DNA of 64,000 nt from Nyssa sinensis. Its lineage: Eukaryota; Streptophyta; Magnoliopsida; Cornales; Nyssaceae. Position numbers and translations under genes: made by a program. This document shows, in pieces, positions 23,281 to 35,836 of this stretch. The notes under the pieces are model-generated. The model made no database searches. It was not told the DNA's origin and was given only the letters and a program-made list of their open reading frames with translations. Where the stretch lies: contig CM018032.1 of NCBI GenBank assembly GCA_008638375.1, positions 57,541,382-57,605,381 on the forward strand, read 5' to 3'. Position 1 is the first letter of the stretch. Every line of letters begins with the position of its first letter.

Positions 23281-23931
23281 AAAATACATTAACCTCAAAA
23301 GTCTCTTAGTTTTTTTAAATAATGTAGTCCCAGGTCCAATATTGGTGATGTGACAACTATATATTCTTTTTAATGGCTAAATTACCCTCATTTATCTCTT
23401 CAATTTCGATCGTCTCTCATGAGATCCTGAATTTCTTTCGCTTCTATCGGTCATCCTTCCTCATTTACCCACTCTTACGCTTTGATCAACTACCATCGAC
23501 CTTGTCTCCAGTAGTTTGGGGAGGCCGATAGTTTTCACAGTAGTGCAAGTCTCGAAGGTCTAGCTTCGACCAGCATGTTCAACGATTTTCTAGTGGGAGG
23601 CCACGAATATTCGAGGGCGGCAATGGCCATGAGCCGCCGTGCACGAGCAATACAACCTCCAATCTGCTAATGGCGGTTGATGACGGCGTCAACATGAATC
23701 CATTCCTCGATAAGCCATGGAAGGAGGAGAATAAGAGAAGATTGGAGTTGATCTGCTCATGGTGGTGGCCATTGACTTTGACGATGGTCATACATGTGCG
23801 TGTTAAGATAGTAGCGTAGATGTGATGCATTTTAATTATGAGATTTATTTTAATTGTGAAAATTCTTTGTGATTGGTGTTGGTGGCCATGAGTGGGTTAT
23901 GTTGTGGCTATGAGTTGTGGTTTTGGCTTCA

Positions 23932-23952
23932 GGTGGTGGTGGTGGTGGTGGT
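23932..23952. repeat. (GGT)n run
   Basis: GGT repeat encoding a Gly run in the exon-like segment. Confidence 0.9.
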
Positions 23953-24659
23953 GACAACGTGATCTATCACAATGTTGGATCTGCAATACATGACTTAGGT
24001 TATTCCATCCTTCCTACCAACCACTTTCAACCCAACGACACGGTAATTTTGATTCATATTATGCTTGATCTCTGTTTGGTTGCTGAGAGGAAGGAAAATG
24101 GGAAAAGAAAAGAAAAGAAAAGTTTAGATGTTATATTATGTGGTTTGCAAAGTTATATAAAAGTTAAGTCAAATTGGAATGTTAACATTTTTTTGGGTCA
24201 CAAACCATTTTATTTTAACCCATTGTAAAGTTTACTTTTTAACCTTTTGAAATAAATATTTTTCTTTCACATATCACGATTCATTTTGAATGTCTTGCTT
24301 TTCACAAACTATTATTGCATAATATATTTGTCATCAAATTATTATTTTTTCTCCTTTTTTTTTTCTTTTATGTTATTAAATAATATATTAGCAAATGCAC
24401 AAAGAGTATAACTGATAAGGTTCATAAACTATGAAATTTTACGCTTTTGAGATAGTATAAAATTTTACACTTTCGAGATAATGTGAAATGTTATATTTTC
24501 ACAACTAGTGAGTTTTTTAATTAACAGTACTTTAAAAATTATTCTTTTTTTACAATTTTAACAATCTTGAAAGTCAATTTTGAGCATCGAACATGTGGCC
24601 AAAGAATTTTCTCAAATTTTTTATAAAATTGTACAATTTTAAAAAAGTGTAAAATTTTA

Positions 24660-24878
24660 GGTTGTGTTTGGTTATAAATTCAAAAGCAGATTTTCCCATT
24701 TCACATTTTAAAAACTTGTTTGTTTAGTCAACAAAAAAATAAAATCTTAAACTCAATCTTAAATCCATTTTGAAAATCTTGAACAAAATCCCACTTTTCC
24801 TTTTTGAGCATATCTATTCGTATCTTTCACACACTTCTCAATACCCTTTCAATCACCACTCATATTTGCTCCTGTCTT

Positions 24879-24918
<40 letters not shown>

Positions 24919-26135
24919 ACGCTCCTGTCTCGCTCTCTTTCCCTCTCTCTCAATAAATTAATTTAAATTTATTAATTATCAAATTAAATTTTATTTGACC
25001 TGACAATGATATTAATATATATTCTATTTATAAAATATTATATTATAATATATATTATACATATAAAATATTATAATATGCCAAACTTATGATATATAAC
25101 TTTAATTTGAAAAAATATTATATAATTTAATAATTAATATATGTTATATTAATGAATCGAATTTGTTAAATCTTGTTATTTTTATTAAATTTGAATAAAA
25201 TTAAAATTTTCATATCATATTTAAGTAAATGTATTAAATTCCGATCACATTTTTTAAGAATATTAAAAATTGTGAAAATGTAATTCAGATATAATTTGTT
25301 TCAAAATATTGTAACAAAATTTGTAATTAATTTTTTAAAATTTGTGAAAATATATTTAGATATGATAATCTAAATTATAAAATAGTAAAAAAATTTAAAA
25401 TTAATAGTTTGTCAATAGCGTATCTCACGTTTTAAAATTAAAAATTTATTTTTTAAAATCTAAACAAATAAAGGGGGGTAGTTTTTATTTTTAAAAAATA
25501 TTATGATAAAATAATAAAAAATATAAATTTCATATATTTAAAAAATAAATACTCACCCTAAGCGACTAGGACATTGTTCTTAAATCCGTCAACGGTCTTA
25601 TTCGTTGGGAAAACAGTTGATCTTCCTAAATAAAGATCATGTAAGCCATGCCTTTTATTGAATGACCGTTTCCTATAAAAAAAAATAATAATAATCAAGG
25701 CTTACCAGTATATAATAATAATTTTGAAAAAAAAAAAAGAATTTGAATAGACTAAGCACGCGGCACGAAACGGAAAATATATCCGTTAGCTTGGCTTGTT
25801 AATGAATCAATGTTGGATGTTTACCTAATAGTAATTTAGTTAAAATTTTTTGAAAAATATTTTAAAAAATTTTGTAACTAATTTTTTAAAAATTATAAAA
25901 ATGTATTTCGATGTGATAATCTAAATTTTAAAAATAAAAAATAAATTAATTTCAAAATACATATCCTGTAATTTGAAATTAAAAATCTTATTTTAAAAAC
26001 ATAACCTACTTTTTTTTTTATCTTTTTTCAAATTAATCAATCCAAACAATGGTTCAAATTCCAAGAAATTACTTAAAAACATTTCTCAAAAAATTTCTTA
26101 AAACTCTAACTCTCAAAAACTATCCAAACAAAACC
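24660..26135. mobile_element. PIF/Harbinger-like non-autonomous element (1.48 kb)
   Basis: Ends GGTTGTGTTTGGTTATA and, reversed, GGTTTTGTTTGGATAGT, flanked by TTA at 24657-24659 and 26136-26138. A TTA duplication with GG-starting ends is the PIF/Harbinger pattern. The interior is AT-rich with a (CT)n tract at about 24877-24912 and no transposase. Confidence 0.65.
24877..24912. repeat. (CT)n microsatellite
   Basis: CT run inside the Harbinger-like element. Confidence 0.9.
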
Positions 26136-26640
26136 TTATATTCTTAGTTGCGCTAAGTTTTTTTACTGCGAAAGTGTAAAATTTACACTTTTATTGACGA
26201 AATTTTACACTTTTGGAATGATTTTTTTTTTCTTCAGATTCTCATATTGAATATGGATCTTATTTGATAGATCTCGATATTTAGAATTTAAATATATAAT
26301 TTTTATTAAAAATAAATTTAAAAATTTCAAGTTATTGAATTTTAAAGTTTTGAGTTTTTTTTTGCAACTATTCCTTATTTCACGAAATTCGGTGTTAAAG
26401 TCACGCGCTTGTCTTTTGAAGAATGAACTGATTTAAGAATGTAAGAGTATTTTAGTCATTGAATGTTAGAATGAGTAGGTGTGTTATTAAGTTTAGAATA
26501 GGACCTAATGATAATTTTTGTACTTTTAGTTGACTAAAACAGTTTTAACCCTGAAAGTCCTCAAGTGTTACACTTATGAGAGGCTAAATCCATGTTTGAA
26601 TTAGTTAAATTTTTGTAAGACATTTTTCCCCGAAAGTAAT

Positions 26641-26990
26641 ATTCGCTTTGTTATGTAATTAATGATCTATGCAACAAGAATTAGAGAGAAATAGAGAAAT
26701 TGACATAGAGTATTTACGTGGTTCAGCAATGTACCTACGTCCACGACTATATTTTTCACTAATTAAAAAATAGGGTTACAACGTATTTATATTGTGTCGC
26801 AATTAAATCCTAACCCTAATCGAATATATTGAAATTCTCCAATATACTTTTATCGTTCCACAGGGGCCAAGTCCTCGCACTCCCCAACCTATTATTCGTC
26901 CCTAGCAACATTAAGTTGCATAGGTATTACGTGTCTTGCTATGCTCCGCACATAATACCTATATACCTAGTTTATTTGTTACAATAATAT
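26641..26990 (-). mobile_element. Copia LTR fragment (minus orientation)
   Basis: TTTACGTGGTTCAGCAATG and CTACGTCCACGAC are hallmark words of plant Copia LTRs, here reversed. The same words in plus sense occur near 28530. No coding domain remains. Confidence 0.55.
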
Positions 26991-27148
26991 AAATCATATA
27001 ACTAACACGCTTGATATAATAGCACTACGTAACATACCTATAATGAGAATTAACATTCGTTCCAATAAATTTTTTCATATTTCAAAATTAACTTACAATA
27101 TATAAATATGTTTTTAATAAGATTTATATATTTGAACTATAAAAATTG

Positions 27149-27745
27149 ATATACCACAAAACGACAGACCAATTCTCAAGCAACACGTATGTCCAATGGA
27201 TCAATTAAAGGCTTGGACATCCAGAGCATTCCAAGCATTCAGAGCAGACCTACGAAACCTAAAAGGCCGAGCTCACGCCTACTGAGCAGAACTACATTCT
27301 TACGAAAGCTTATAGGTCCGAGCACGGACCTCCAGAGCACTCTCTGCTATCCAGAGCTCATCACCGCCTTAATATCTACCCAGCAGAGAATAAGGAAACA
27401 GTCTTCTACAAGGAAACAGCCACACGTGGTTATCTTTATTTCGATGCAACATCCAACATGGAAACTACTATCTCCGATGATCGAATCCCTACTTTCATGG
27501 TTCCAAATCCTAATCGACTTAGGAAAGCTACCATCTATATATTAAACCCTAGAGGTACGCCTTATTCTCTATGCTCATTCTTTAGCTTACATTACAATCT
27601 TTTCAATTCAGTTTATTGACTTAAGCATCGGAGCGGCTACCGTCGGAGCCAATCCGGTGGTCCTCTGATCATTTTCTTGAGTGTTCTTCAGGTCGCAGAA
27701 GGTCAAAGTCGGCTACAGCCAACAAGTGCAGCATAAAAAATTTAT
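27149..27745 (+). mobile_element. Solo or truncated Gypsy-type LTR
   Basis: A non-AT-rich block ends with TTTATTGACTTAAGCATCGG, AGCGGCTACCGTCGGAGCC and TCTTCAGGTCGCAG, the R-U5 style of plant Gypsy LTRs. ATCTATATATTAAACCCTAG is a TATA-like core upstream. No internal domain and no certain target duplication. The 118-codon frame at 27189-27545 is an accident of this LTR. Confidence 0.55.
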
Positions 27746-28380
27746 CAAATAATATTCATATTTCATTTGAAAATTTTCAAATCTTTAAGATATATCAATA
27801 TTTCTTTTTGAAAAATCATTTTGTAATTGATTTTAGTTAATCACTTAAATACTTTAAATATTATGTTTACATTAATCAATCATAAATTACTCAAAACATA
27901 AAATAATAAAAAATAAATTCTTCATTTGATTTCATGTGTTTTAATGCTCTCACTTTGTTTGAGAAAAGTTTTGATGCTTGTACTTGAGTAGTTGTTTTTG
28001 CTTTCTTGGACTTGAAATTGGTTTCTTCTAAACAATGATCAAATTTCAACTTTCTATCTTGTGGGAAAATTTTGTATTTGAATTATTCTGAAATTTATCT
28101 CTAAATTATGTGTTGCTAATTCGTTTCAACAACAGTCTTAAGTGTTAAATCTGTAATAGTATCTCTAAATCTGTAATAGTTTTTCTTACTACTCAGTTAA
28201 TCAATTTTTTGAAGATTTGATTAAGTTGGACAAAATTAGAGCTTCATATTTTTGAAGATGAAGAATTTTAATAACAACTTGAAGGCTTCAAAATTGATTT
28301 ATTAAGAAACGTATAAACAAACATGAACAACATGCATATATAATTAAGTGCATACGTAAGATTTATGTGCATTTAATCTT
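27746..28380. other. Spacer, nothing recognised
   Basis: AT-rich. ATCTCTAAATCTGTAATAGT partly repeats near 28150. No gene. Confidence 0.35.
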
Positions 28381-28640
28381 TTACTAAATGGTTTTCACAG
28401 GGTCTTGCCTTCTATATTACACAACCCCTAGGTGTGTTTCTGGTTCAATGTCATCAACTTATAATGTATTGAGTGGTTGTAATCTCTTTGATATACAGTA
28501 GATTGATCATCGTTGTTTGTAGATGTAAGTATTTTGCTGAATCACGTAAATCTTGTGTATTCTGTGTGTTTTAATTATTTTTACTTATTTGAAATCAATT
28601 TATTATTTGTTTGATAACTTTCACACAACAGAATATTATT
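28381..28640 (+). mobile_element. Copia LTR 3' fragment
   Basis: GAGTGGTTGTAATCTCTTTG, TGCTGAATCACGTAAATC, TTGTGTATTCTGTGTGTTTT and CTTTCACACAACA follow the order of a Copia LTR end. It is followed directly by LINE-like sequence, not by a Copia body. Confidence 0.55.
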
Positions 28641-29500
28641 AAAGGTTCTTATATTCAAGTGTCTTGGTTCAATGTCATTTGGTTTAAGAAAGTTGTTCCT
28701 CGATTTGCTTTCATCCTCAGGCTTGTTTGTAAAGGGAAAATTGCCACTAGGGATAGGCTCAAGTCTTGGAGATTAAAAGTGTGCACTCCCTTTACATTCT
28801 CTATGCTCAATGGGAGATCTACTAATACCCCCCTCTTCAATTCTGAGAAATTATTTACCCCCTTTTTTTTTATAGAAAATTTAAAAAAAATTAGAAGTTG
28901 TCCCTTAAATTTTTTTCATGTTTTTATAGAAGACCCTTTTAAATTTTATTTTTGTACCCCTAAGTACATGTACATGGTCTAGATCCATCGCTGTCTGTGC
29001 TCACACACGAGATTCCACCAAGCGCCTCTTTTTGTCCTAACCTTTTACTAGATCCATATTGAAGAAGCTTATCCATGTCTATAATCAATCATCCAAGATA
29101 TCCCAAGCCCTGGACTAATGAATTTACTCGGCCATCTCCAACCTTGGCAGCAACTCTTTTCAGAGCACCATTGCAAAGATTGCATTCTCTGCTTCCATTT
29201 GAGAATCATGCAAAGATGCTGCGAAAGCCCTTCTCAATTCTACAAAGATATTTCCAATTCCATTAGATGGACAATTGCTAAATGGAAAGGAATCCCAACA
29301 CTTAATCAAAAATGGAAATTATGCTAAACTTGGGTCTCCCTGATAAAATATTTGGCTAATGACTTTTGTCTCTTGTTTGTTATTCCTATCTCGCTTTGTT
29401 TTGAATGGCCCTTTGCTTCTTGTAGAGGCCCATGGGGCATGCCCCTTGTATAGTTTTTCTTCTTTAATATCCTCAATTTACCTTAAAAAAAAAAGAAAAG
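28641..29500 (+). mobile_element. LINE fragment (zf-RVT region and 3' tail)
   Basis: The plus frame WFNVIWFKKVVPRFAFILRL, then VCKGKIATRDRLKSW, is the conserved start of the LINE zf-RVT domain. The tail GGGCATGCCCCTTGTATAG, CTTTAATATCCTCAATTTAC and CTTAAAAAAAAAAG is a typical plant LINE 3' end. The middle is degenerate, so two fragments may be joined. Confidence 0.6.
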
Positions 29501-29700
29501 AAAGAAAGAAAAGAGAACCACAATGGCTATGGTGGTTTTTTTTTTTTTGATACAAGCAATGTGAAAGGGACGGAAATTCTAACAATTATGTGTGTGTGTG
29601 TGTAACGACTCAAATCAAAATTGTATATATGAAAGAATTGGATCTTTTTATCTCGGATAGGTCAACTTGTCTAACTATGAGTGTTTTTGTTCACACACAA

Positions 29701-29736
<36 letters not shown>

Positions 29737-30479
29737 TCAACAGTCAATTAAATTTTAAACTTATTAATCACTCTCCTTTAATTAATACCTTTTCTTGACA
29801 CGTGAGATTTGAAATCGTGACGTCTCATTTAATAAAAGACACATAATTCCACTTGCTCACATAAAAATTCAAGCTACAGCTGACCATCTTATAACTAATT
29901 TTCAATAAGTTAATAATCTCTAATAATTCATAAATTTTTAAAGAACCACCTTGGTTCCATGGTAAGTAATTAACAAATTTTTTTGCTTAATAATTAATAT
30001 TTGTTTTAGAAAAAATCTTTATAATATTAATTATTTGAAAGATAAAATAGCTGTATATGTCCTTAATTATATATTTCATTTGTAACATATTTTAATAATT
30101 ATATTTATTTATTTTAAATAATGAAAATTAAAAATATTAAAAATAAGAATAATTATAATATTAGGAAATATAACTTCTTTATTTGAAATAGATATTAGGA
30201 ATTTTTTATGACATAAGTCGAGTATTCTTTATATATTTTAATAATTAATAAATTTTTAACATTTCATGTCTATTAATTATAAGTCCAATAATCTTGTAAC
30301 AAGAATGATGTTGAAAATCCATAACGGGGTCAATATAGTTACAAAAATAATAAACTAGAAAAATAATGATTTTTTTTTTTTATTATTTATAATTATTTTT
30401 TCATATTATAAGACCTTTATTTTTCCCTTTTATTTATGTTTATGTTTTACTTATATTATCATTCATTTTCCAATAATTT
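29501..30479. other. AT-rich spacer upstream of CCT6
   Basis: Holds a TG run at about 29590, a TA/GA compound microsatellite at 29702-29737 and the dispersed repeat at about 29600-29680. From about 29760 to 30480 it is extremely AT-rich with no frame. Confidence 0.5.
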
Positions 30480-30673
30480 CATATTTATACAAAACGGCGT
30501 CGAATTGTGTTTCAAAAGGATCAAAGCGCCATTCCAGAAAGCCCTAAGATCCCCCCTTCTCAGTTCTAACTCTAGAAAATTCTCTCTTTCCCTCCCTCCC
30601 TCCCTCTTCTGCTTCTATTTCTCGCCCTACCTCCATCGCAGAAACTCTCCTGAAGCGGCATAACGCTTCGCTG

Positions 30674-30790
30674 GTACTCTCTCTCTACATACACACATAT
30701 AAATAGGTATGCAGCCATGTATATACGGGCACATATATTTATATAAATATGCATTTACGTGTTCCTCTATCTCTCTCAAAAATTTTGCAG
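30674..30790 (+). other. 5' UTR intron of the CCT6 gene
   Basis: GTACTCTCTC after CTTCGCTG and a CTCTCTCAAAAATTTTGCAG acceptor bracket 117 bp, eight bases before the ATG. The upstream exon (about 30480-30673) is CT-rich leader sequence. A second AG three bases downstream could also serve as acceptor. Confidence 0.6.
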
Positions 30791-30798
30791 CAGCGAAA

Positions 30799-33700
30799 AT
30801 GTCTCTTCGAGTTCTGAATCCCAATGCGGAAGTACTCAACAAATCCGCTGCTCTACACATGAACATCAATGCCGCCAAGGGTTTGCAAGACGTTCTCAAG
30901 ACCAACCTTGGTCCCAAAGGCACCATCAAAATGTGAGTTCTCCTTTATCCTTCACCCCTAATTTGATTTTCTCATCGCTATCTAATTTTCCTTCACTGTT
31001 CCTCATTTTTTATAGGCTTGTTGGTGGTGCCGGTGACATTAAGCTGACCAAAGACGGCAACACACTCTTGAAAGAAATGGTTAGTCTCTCTTGCTGACCC
31101 TAGATTTCATGATCTTGTGGATTAATCTGGTTTACGATCTGATATTAGCATAGCTGTTCAGTGTATAAGGCTAGAAGCAATCTCATGTCTGGGAGTTCGT
31201 TCGCATTTATATCTGTATCATTTTCATAGACAGCCATGAACAATTGAATTCAGGCATTCAAATTGAATGAATAGGATTAGTTGGTTCTTGGGATTGGGTA
31301 TGAAATGTAGTACTTATTAAAGCAAGCTGGGCTTTGAGTTTTTGAGAAATAGTAGATCCTATAAATGGCAATAAACTCTCTTGTGTCACTTGTTTATTGC
31401 AGCACAACTAGATAGGTAACTTGTTGACAAAACCCTTGCTTGGACAAAAATAAAATAAAATGGAAGGTGTTCTTGGAATATCACAGCCTAAGAAGTATAC
31501 TTCATTATCCAAGATTTTTCATCTTATGTCATTGAGAGTTGTTTATGTAATCGTTGGTGCTTTAGATTGAATTTGAAATTAGGTAGTAAGTTCATTAAGT
31601 GACCAGGAGCACTGAAAACAGTTAGTAGAAAAAAGGAGAAAGGATTATGATATAAAGAAAAAATTATTCATTAAGTGACCGGGAGCATGAAAACAGTTAG
31701 TAGAAAAAAGGAAAAAAAAAAGAGAATGGAGTATGATATAAAAGAAAAAATTAATGGACTGATCATTATGCTAATTTCTTCTTCCTCATTTTGAATGTTT
31801 AGATTTGCTAATTCTCTTATCAATTTTTTTTTTTTTTTGGTAACGGAATTGAAGCTCTTTCTGGTTGTGTTTGCAGCAAATTCAAAACCCAACTGCAATT
31901 ATGATTGCTAGGACTGCAGTTGCGCAAGATGATATAAGTGGAGATGGTACAACTTCTACTGTGCTCTTCATTGGTGAGCTTATGAAACAATCAGAACGAT
32001 ATATTGATGACGGTTAGCAATACTCCTAAGCTTACTTTTTTTGTTCAATTCTTTATTCCTCTTTGGTTTCATCATTATTCTGCTTTGTTATATATCTTGG
32101 TCAAACTTATATATATTGTGCATTCAAATTACTGACTATATTTTTTTGATTGAAAACTATTGGACTAAACTAATGGAATCGTGCACAAGTATGTTCTTTT
32201 ATTTATTTTTCCTCCGGAATACACAATCTTATCTTTGTGTTTCACTATTTTAGGATTATGCACATATGATTTGTTTTTTTTTTTTTGGGGGGGGGGGGAG
32301 GGGGGCCGGGCGGCTGAAAGTCTTAATTGTGTGGAGTGATGCCCAGTGCATTTTCTCCCCCCTTTCTTCCCTTGTGTGCCCTTTATAGTTTTTGTACATT
32401 AAGTTTTTTTTTTTTCTTTCAATAGGGATGCATCCACGTGTGTTAGTTGATGGTCTTGAAATTGCCAAAAGAGCAACGCTGCAATTTCTTGAAAAATTTA
32501 AGACTCCTGTAGTGATGGGTGACGAGCCTGATAAAGAGATACTGAAGATGGTTGCAAGAACAACATTAAGAACAAAGGTGTCTTTATTTTGTCCTCTTTT
32601 ATTCTTTTTTTAATATCTTCAAAGATTCTGTTGTATGGTATTTGATTCCAGTTTCGTTTTGGTTGTGCAGTTGTATGAAGCACTTGCTGATCAATTGACT
32701 GACATAGTTGTAAATGCTGTGAGTGCTCTTATCATTGTTAATATATATTGAAGTTTTTCATATAGATAAAGTTCATTTAGAGTACTGAAGCAGTTTGACA
32801 GAGATATGCTTATGTAGTTGTTTATTTATTTTTTTCTTGTTAGTTACCATTTGAAGTTTTCTTGCATTTTTTATCCACAATTTGTGGTTACCATTGTCTC
32901 ATCTTGGCATGCAACTATTCATGGCTTAAATATGACAGGTGCTCTGTATTCGCAAGCCTGAGGAAGCTGTTGACCTGTTTATGGTTGAGATTATGCACAT
33001 GCGCCACAAGTTTGATGTAGACACCCGTTTGGTGGGTCAATATTCATTGTTGTTGATTTACATTTCTCTTTCTTTTATATGAAATTTCATTTTTGGCTAC
33101 AAAGTTTCTTGAATTGTAACAAAAATATATTGTTAGTTGTAACAATACCCTGCAATATTGATTCCTTGTTATTCATTGCTTGAGACCTTTTGATCAATGG
33201 TTCTTCTGCTATCATGCTTTGTTCATTATTGCCTTTTCTTATCTTCAGTGTTCTTTATCAAAATCAGTTCCCTGTCTTGTAGCGTTTACTTCCTGAAAGA
33301 GTTGTAGTATTTCATAAACACATTAAACTGGAAGAGTTTAAAACTTTAAAAGATATTTTGCACAATATTGCTAGCTCATCTTTCTAAAAGTTGTAAGAGT
33401 AAGACCCTGTTGCAGTTTTTGACTTATAAAAATGAGAAAACCTTTGTTTGGCACCACATCCAATCTATTTTGTATTCTTAATTACATTTTTACCATATCC
33501 AACATGATTGTGCAAAGAAAGGACAAATATCTGTACTTCTCCTGGTCTTTGTTTTTTAGGTAAGTTATCAGTGCCTATAATTCCCCAGCGTCCTTGTTTC
33601 ATGGTTTTAGACACTTTTATAGGTATTGTTGGGGGATCATAGGCTTTGATTTTTGTGGCCTTTCCTTTTTTGTAATTATGGATTCGTCCCCCTCGGGCCC

Positions 33701-33990
33701 TCAGTTTATAAATGAAGATATCATTTACTGATCTAAAAAAGGGTTTTTAGATTGCAAAACTCCAGCACTTTTGGAGGGTCAATACTAGAGGCGTCATTGT
33801 AGATTTTTTGATCTTTGCAAACATGATGATATTCATCTTAGTTTGAAGATGAATAAATAGAAATCTTTGTGGTTGAGGGAATCTTTTCATTTCATTGGAT
33901 CCATTTGAAGGTCTGTCCTGTTTGATTATGCGCATGCTCTATATATAAGTATAAAACTGTGCCATTTTGTGTGATTGTGTGCATGCACAC

Positions 33991-34037
<47 letters not shown>

Positions 34038-35795
34038 CGTGCATGTCCATTTCATGCCCCTCAATTTCTCATGGTGCACTTCAACTATTTTCTAGGTTGA
34101 GGGTCTTGTCCTTGATCATGGTTCAAGGCATCCGGACATGAAGCGGAGAGCAGAAAATTGTTATATCTTGACCTGCAATGTATCATTGGAGTACGAGAAA
34201 AGGTACATATTGATGAATATTCCCTTGCTAGAAAAGGAAAAGGAGTAAAATTTATTTATTGATGTGTGTTTTTCTTGAATTCCGTCCTTTTATTTCTGAA
34301 AGAATTTAAAACCTTTAAGTTCATGATTTCACAATATGAAGAACTGATTGGACCATGAGCAGGAGCTTACAATTTTTAATGTGGGGTATGATATGTGGTA
34401 TTAATGTTATTAAGATTTGAGCCATTCAAGGAAGATTCTGTAATGTTTTTGGGTTATGCATATGGTGTACGTTCTATAAAGGTGGAATGATAAGATTATA
34501 TAGAAGTGTTTTCTACATGATATTCTATAATCTCAACAGCAATAATAGCAATTATAAAAGCTGAAAGATCAGTTCTGATTCTTTGTTGTTTTTATGTTAT
34601 TTTGTGGTTGTCATGATCTTCATTTGTAACTGTCCTTGTTTAATTTTTAATAATATGTTGCTTTTTATAAGAAAGGAAGGGATCAATTCTGATTAAAAAA
34701 AAAAAGATTTTAGGCCACTTGCTAGTTTTTCCATATTTCTGGGAATGGTTTTCTGTTAGGTTTGAACTTGATTTTGATATGGAAATTGTGAGGTTTGAAA
34801 TCAATGTTGATATGGAAATTAAAAAGCTGTGAATCAGACATTGACCTTCTTAACTACAGTTTACTTAATGTTACTGCATAATATATGTGGACAACATGGA
34901 ACTGATGTTTTTATTCTCAGTGAAATAAATGCAGGCTTTTTCTACTCAAATGCAGAGCAGAGAGAAGCAATGATTGCAGCAGAAAGGCGCTCAGTTGATG
35001 AGAGAGTGAAAAAAATTATTGATTTAAAGAATAAGGTCTCAAATTTAGAAGGCAGCATTTTTACATGCATGATAATAGTGTTGAGAGAGCAAGGGCAGAA
35101 CCAGGAAAAAAAATAACGGGGCTAGAAAATTTTGGGCTGGCTAAAATTTTGGAGTGAAAAATGAGAGAAATGATGGGTAAAGATTGGGGTGGGCTATATT
35201 GGAAAGGGCCAAAATTTTACATGTATAAATTTTTTCTTCGAGAGTTTGGGGTGGGCCCAACCTACTAGAGGTTCCGTCCTTGTGAGAGAGTGCATTTGTA
35301 TTACAGTGTCTTAACATGGCTTGTGGTTGTATGCAGGTTTGCTCAGGTAATGATAACAATTTTGTTGTTATCAATCAAAAAGGAATTGATCCTCCATCAC
35401 TGGACCTTCTTGCTAGAGCAGGGGTAAGTCACTCATACTCTCACGGTTTTATTTTATGACATTTCCTGTTGTTGCGAACAATTATTTTTTAGTAGGAGAA
35501 TAGTTATTTAAAAGTGTATTAGAGCCAATACCTGGTTTCCTATGAAACGTAATATGCATTAATTAGGATTTGATGTGAATATTAATTCAATGTCATTGCC
35601 TACTTCTGTTGAAACAATGAATTTGTCATAAACTTTCTTTTCATAACATCCAGTATTGGTTTCACTGTTTATATGGTGGCCTGTTTATGTGTTCATGATC
35701 TTTGGCATAATGTCAATGTTTTTTCATTATATCTTTATCTAATACTAGGGTAAAGAAAGTGAAATCCTATCTCTCTCTCTCTCTCTCTCACACAT

Positions 35796-35836
<41 letters not shown>

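Larger units (their letters stand above)
23226..26520. mobile_element. Composite element related to 3846-5112, with possible captured gene sequence
   Basis: The left end TTATTGATAGGTCCCTGAAA matches the element at 3846, and the right module (AATATGGATCTTATTTGATA at about 26250) also matches it. The interior 23400-24060 is GC-richer and includes a GGT run followed by an open segment DNVIYHNVGSAIHDLGYS and a donor-like CACG|GTAATTTT near 24042, which looks like an exon. A 1.5-kb Harbinger-like element is inserted at 24660-26135. The boundaries are approximate. Confidence 0.45.

Noticed and set aside
27189..27545. 118-codon frame
   Set aside because: Lies inside a Gypsy-type LTR and has no homology to any protein I know.
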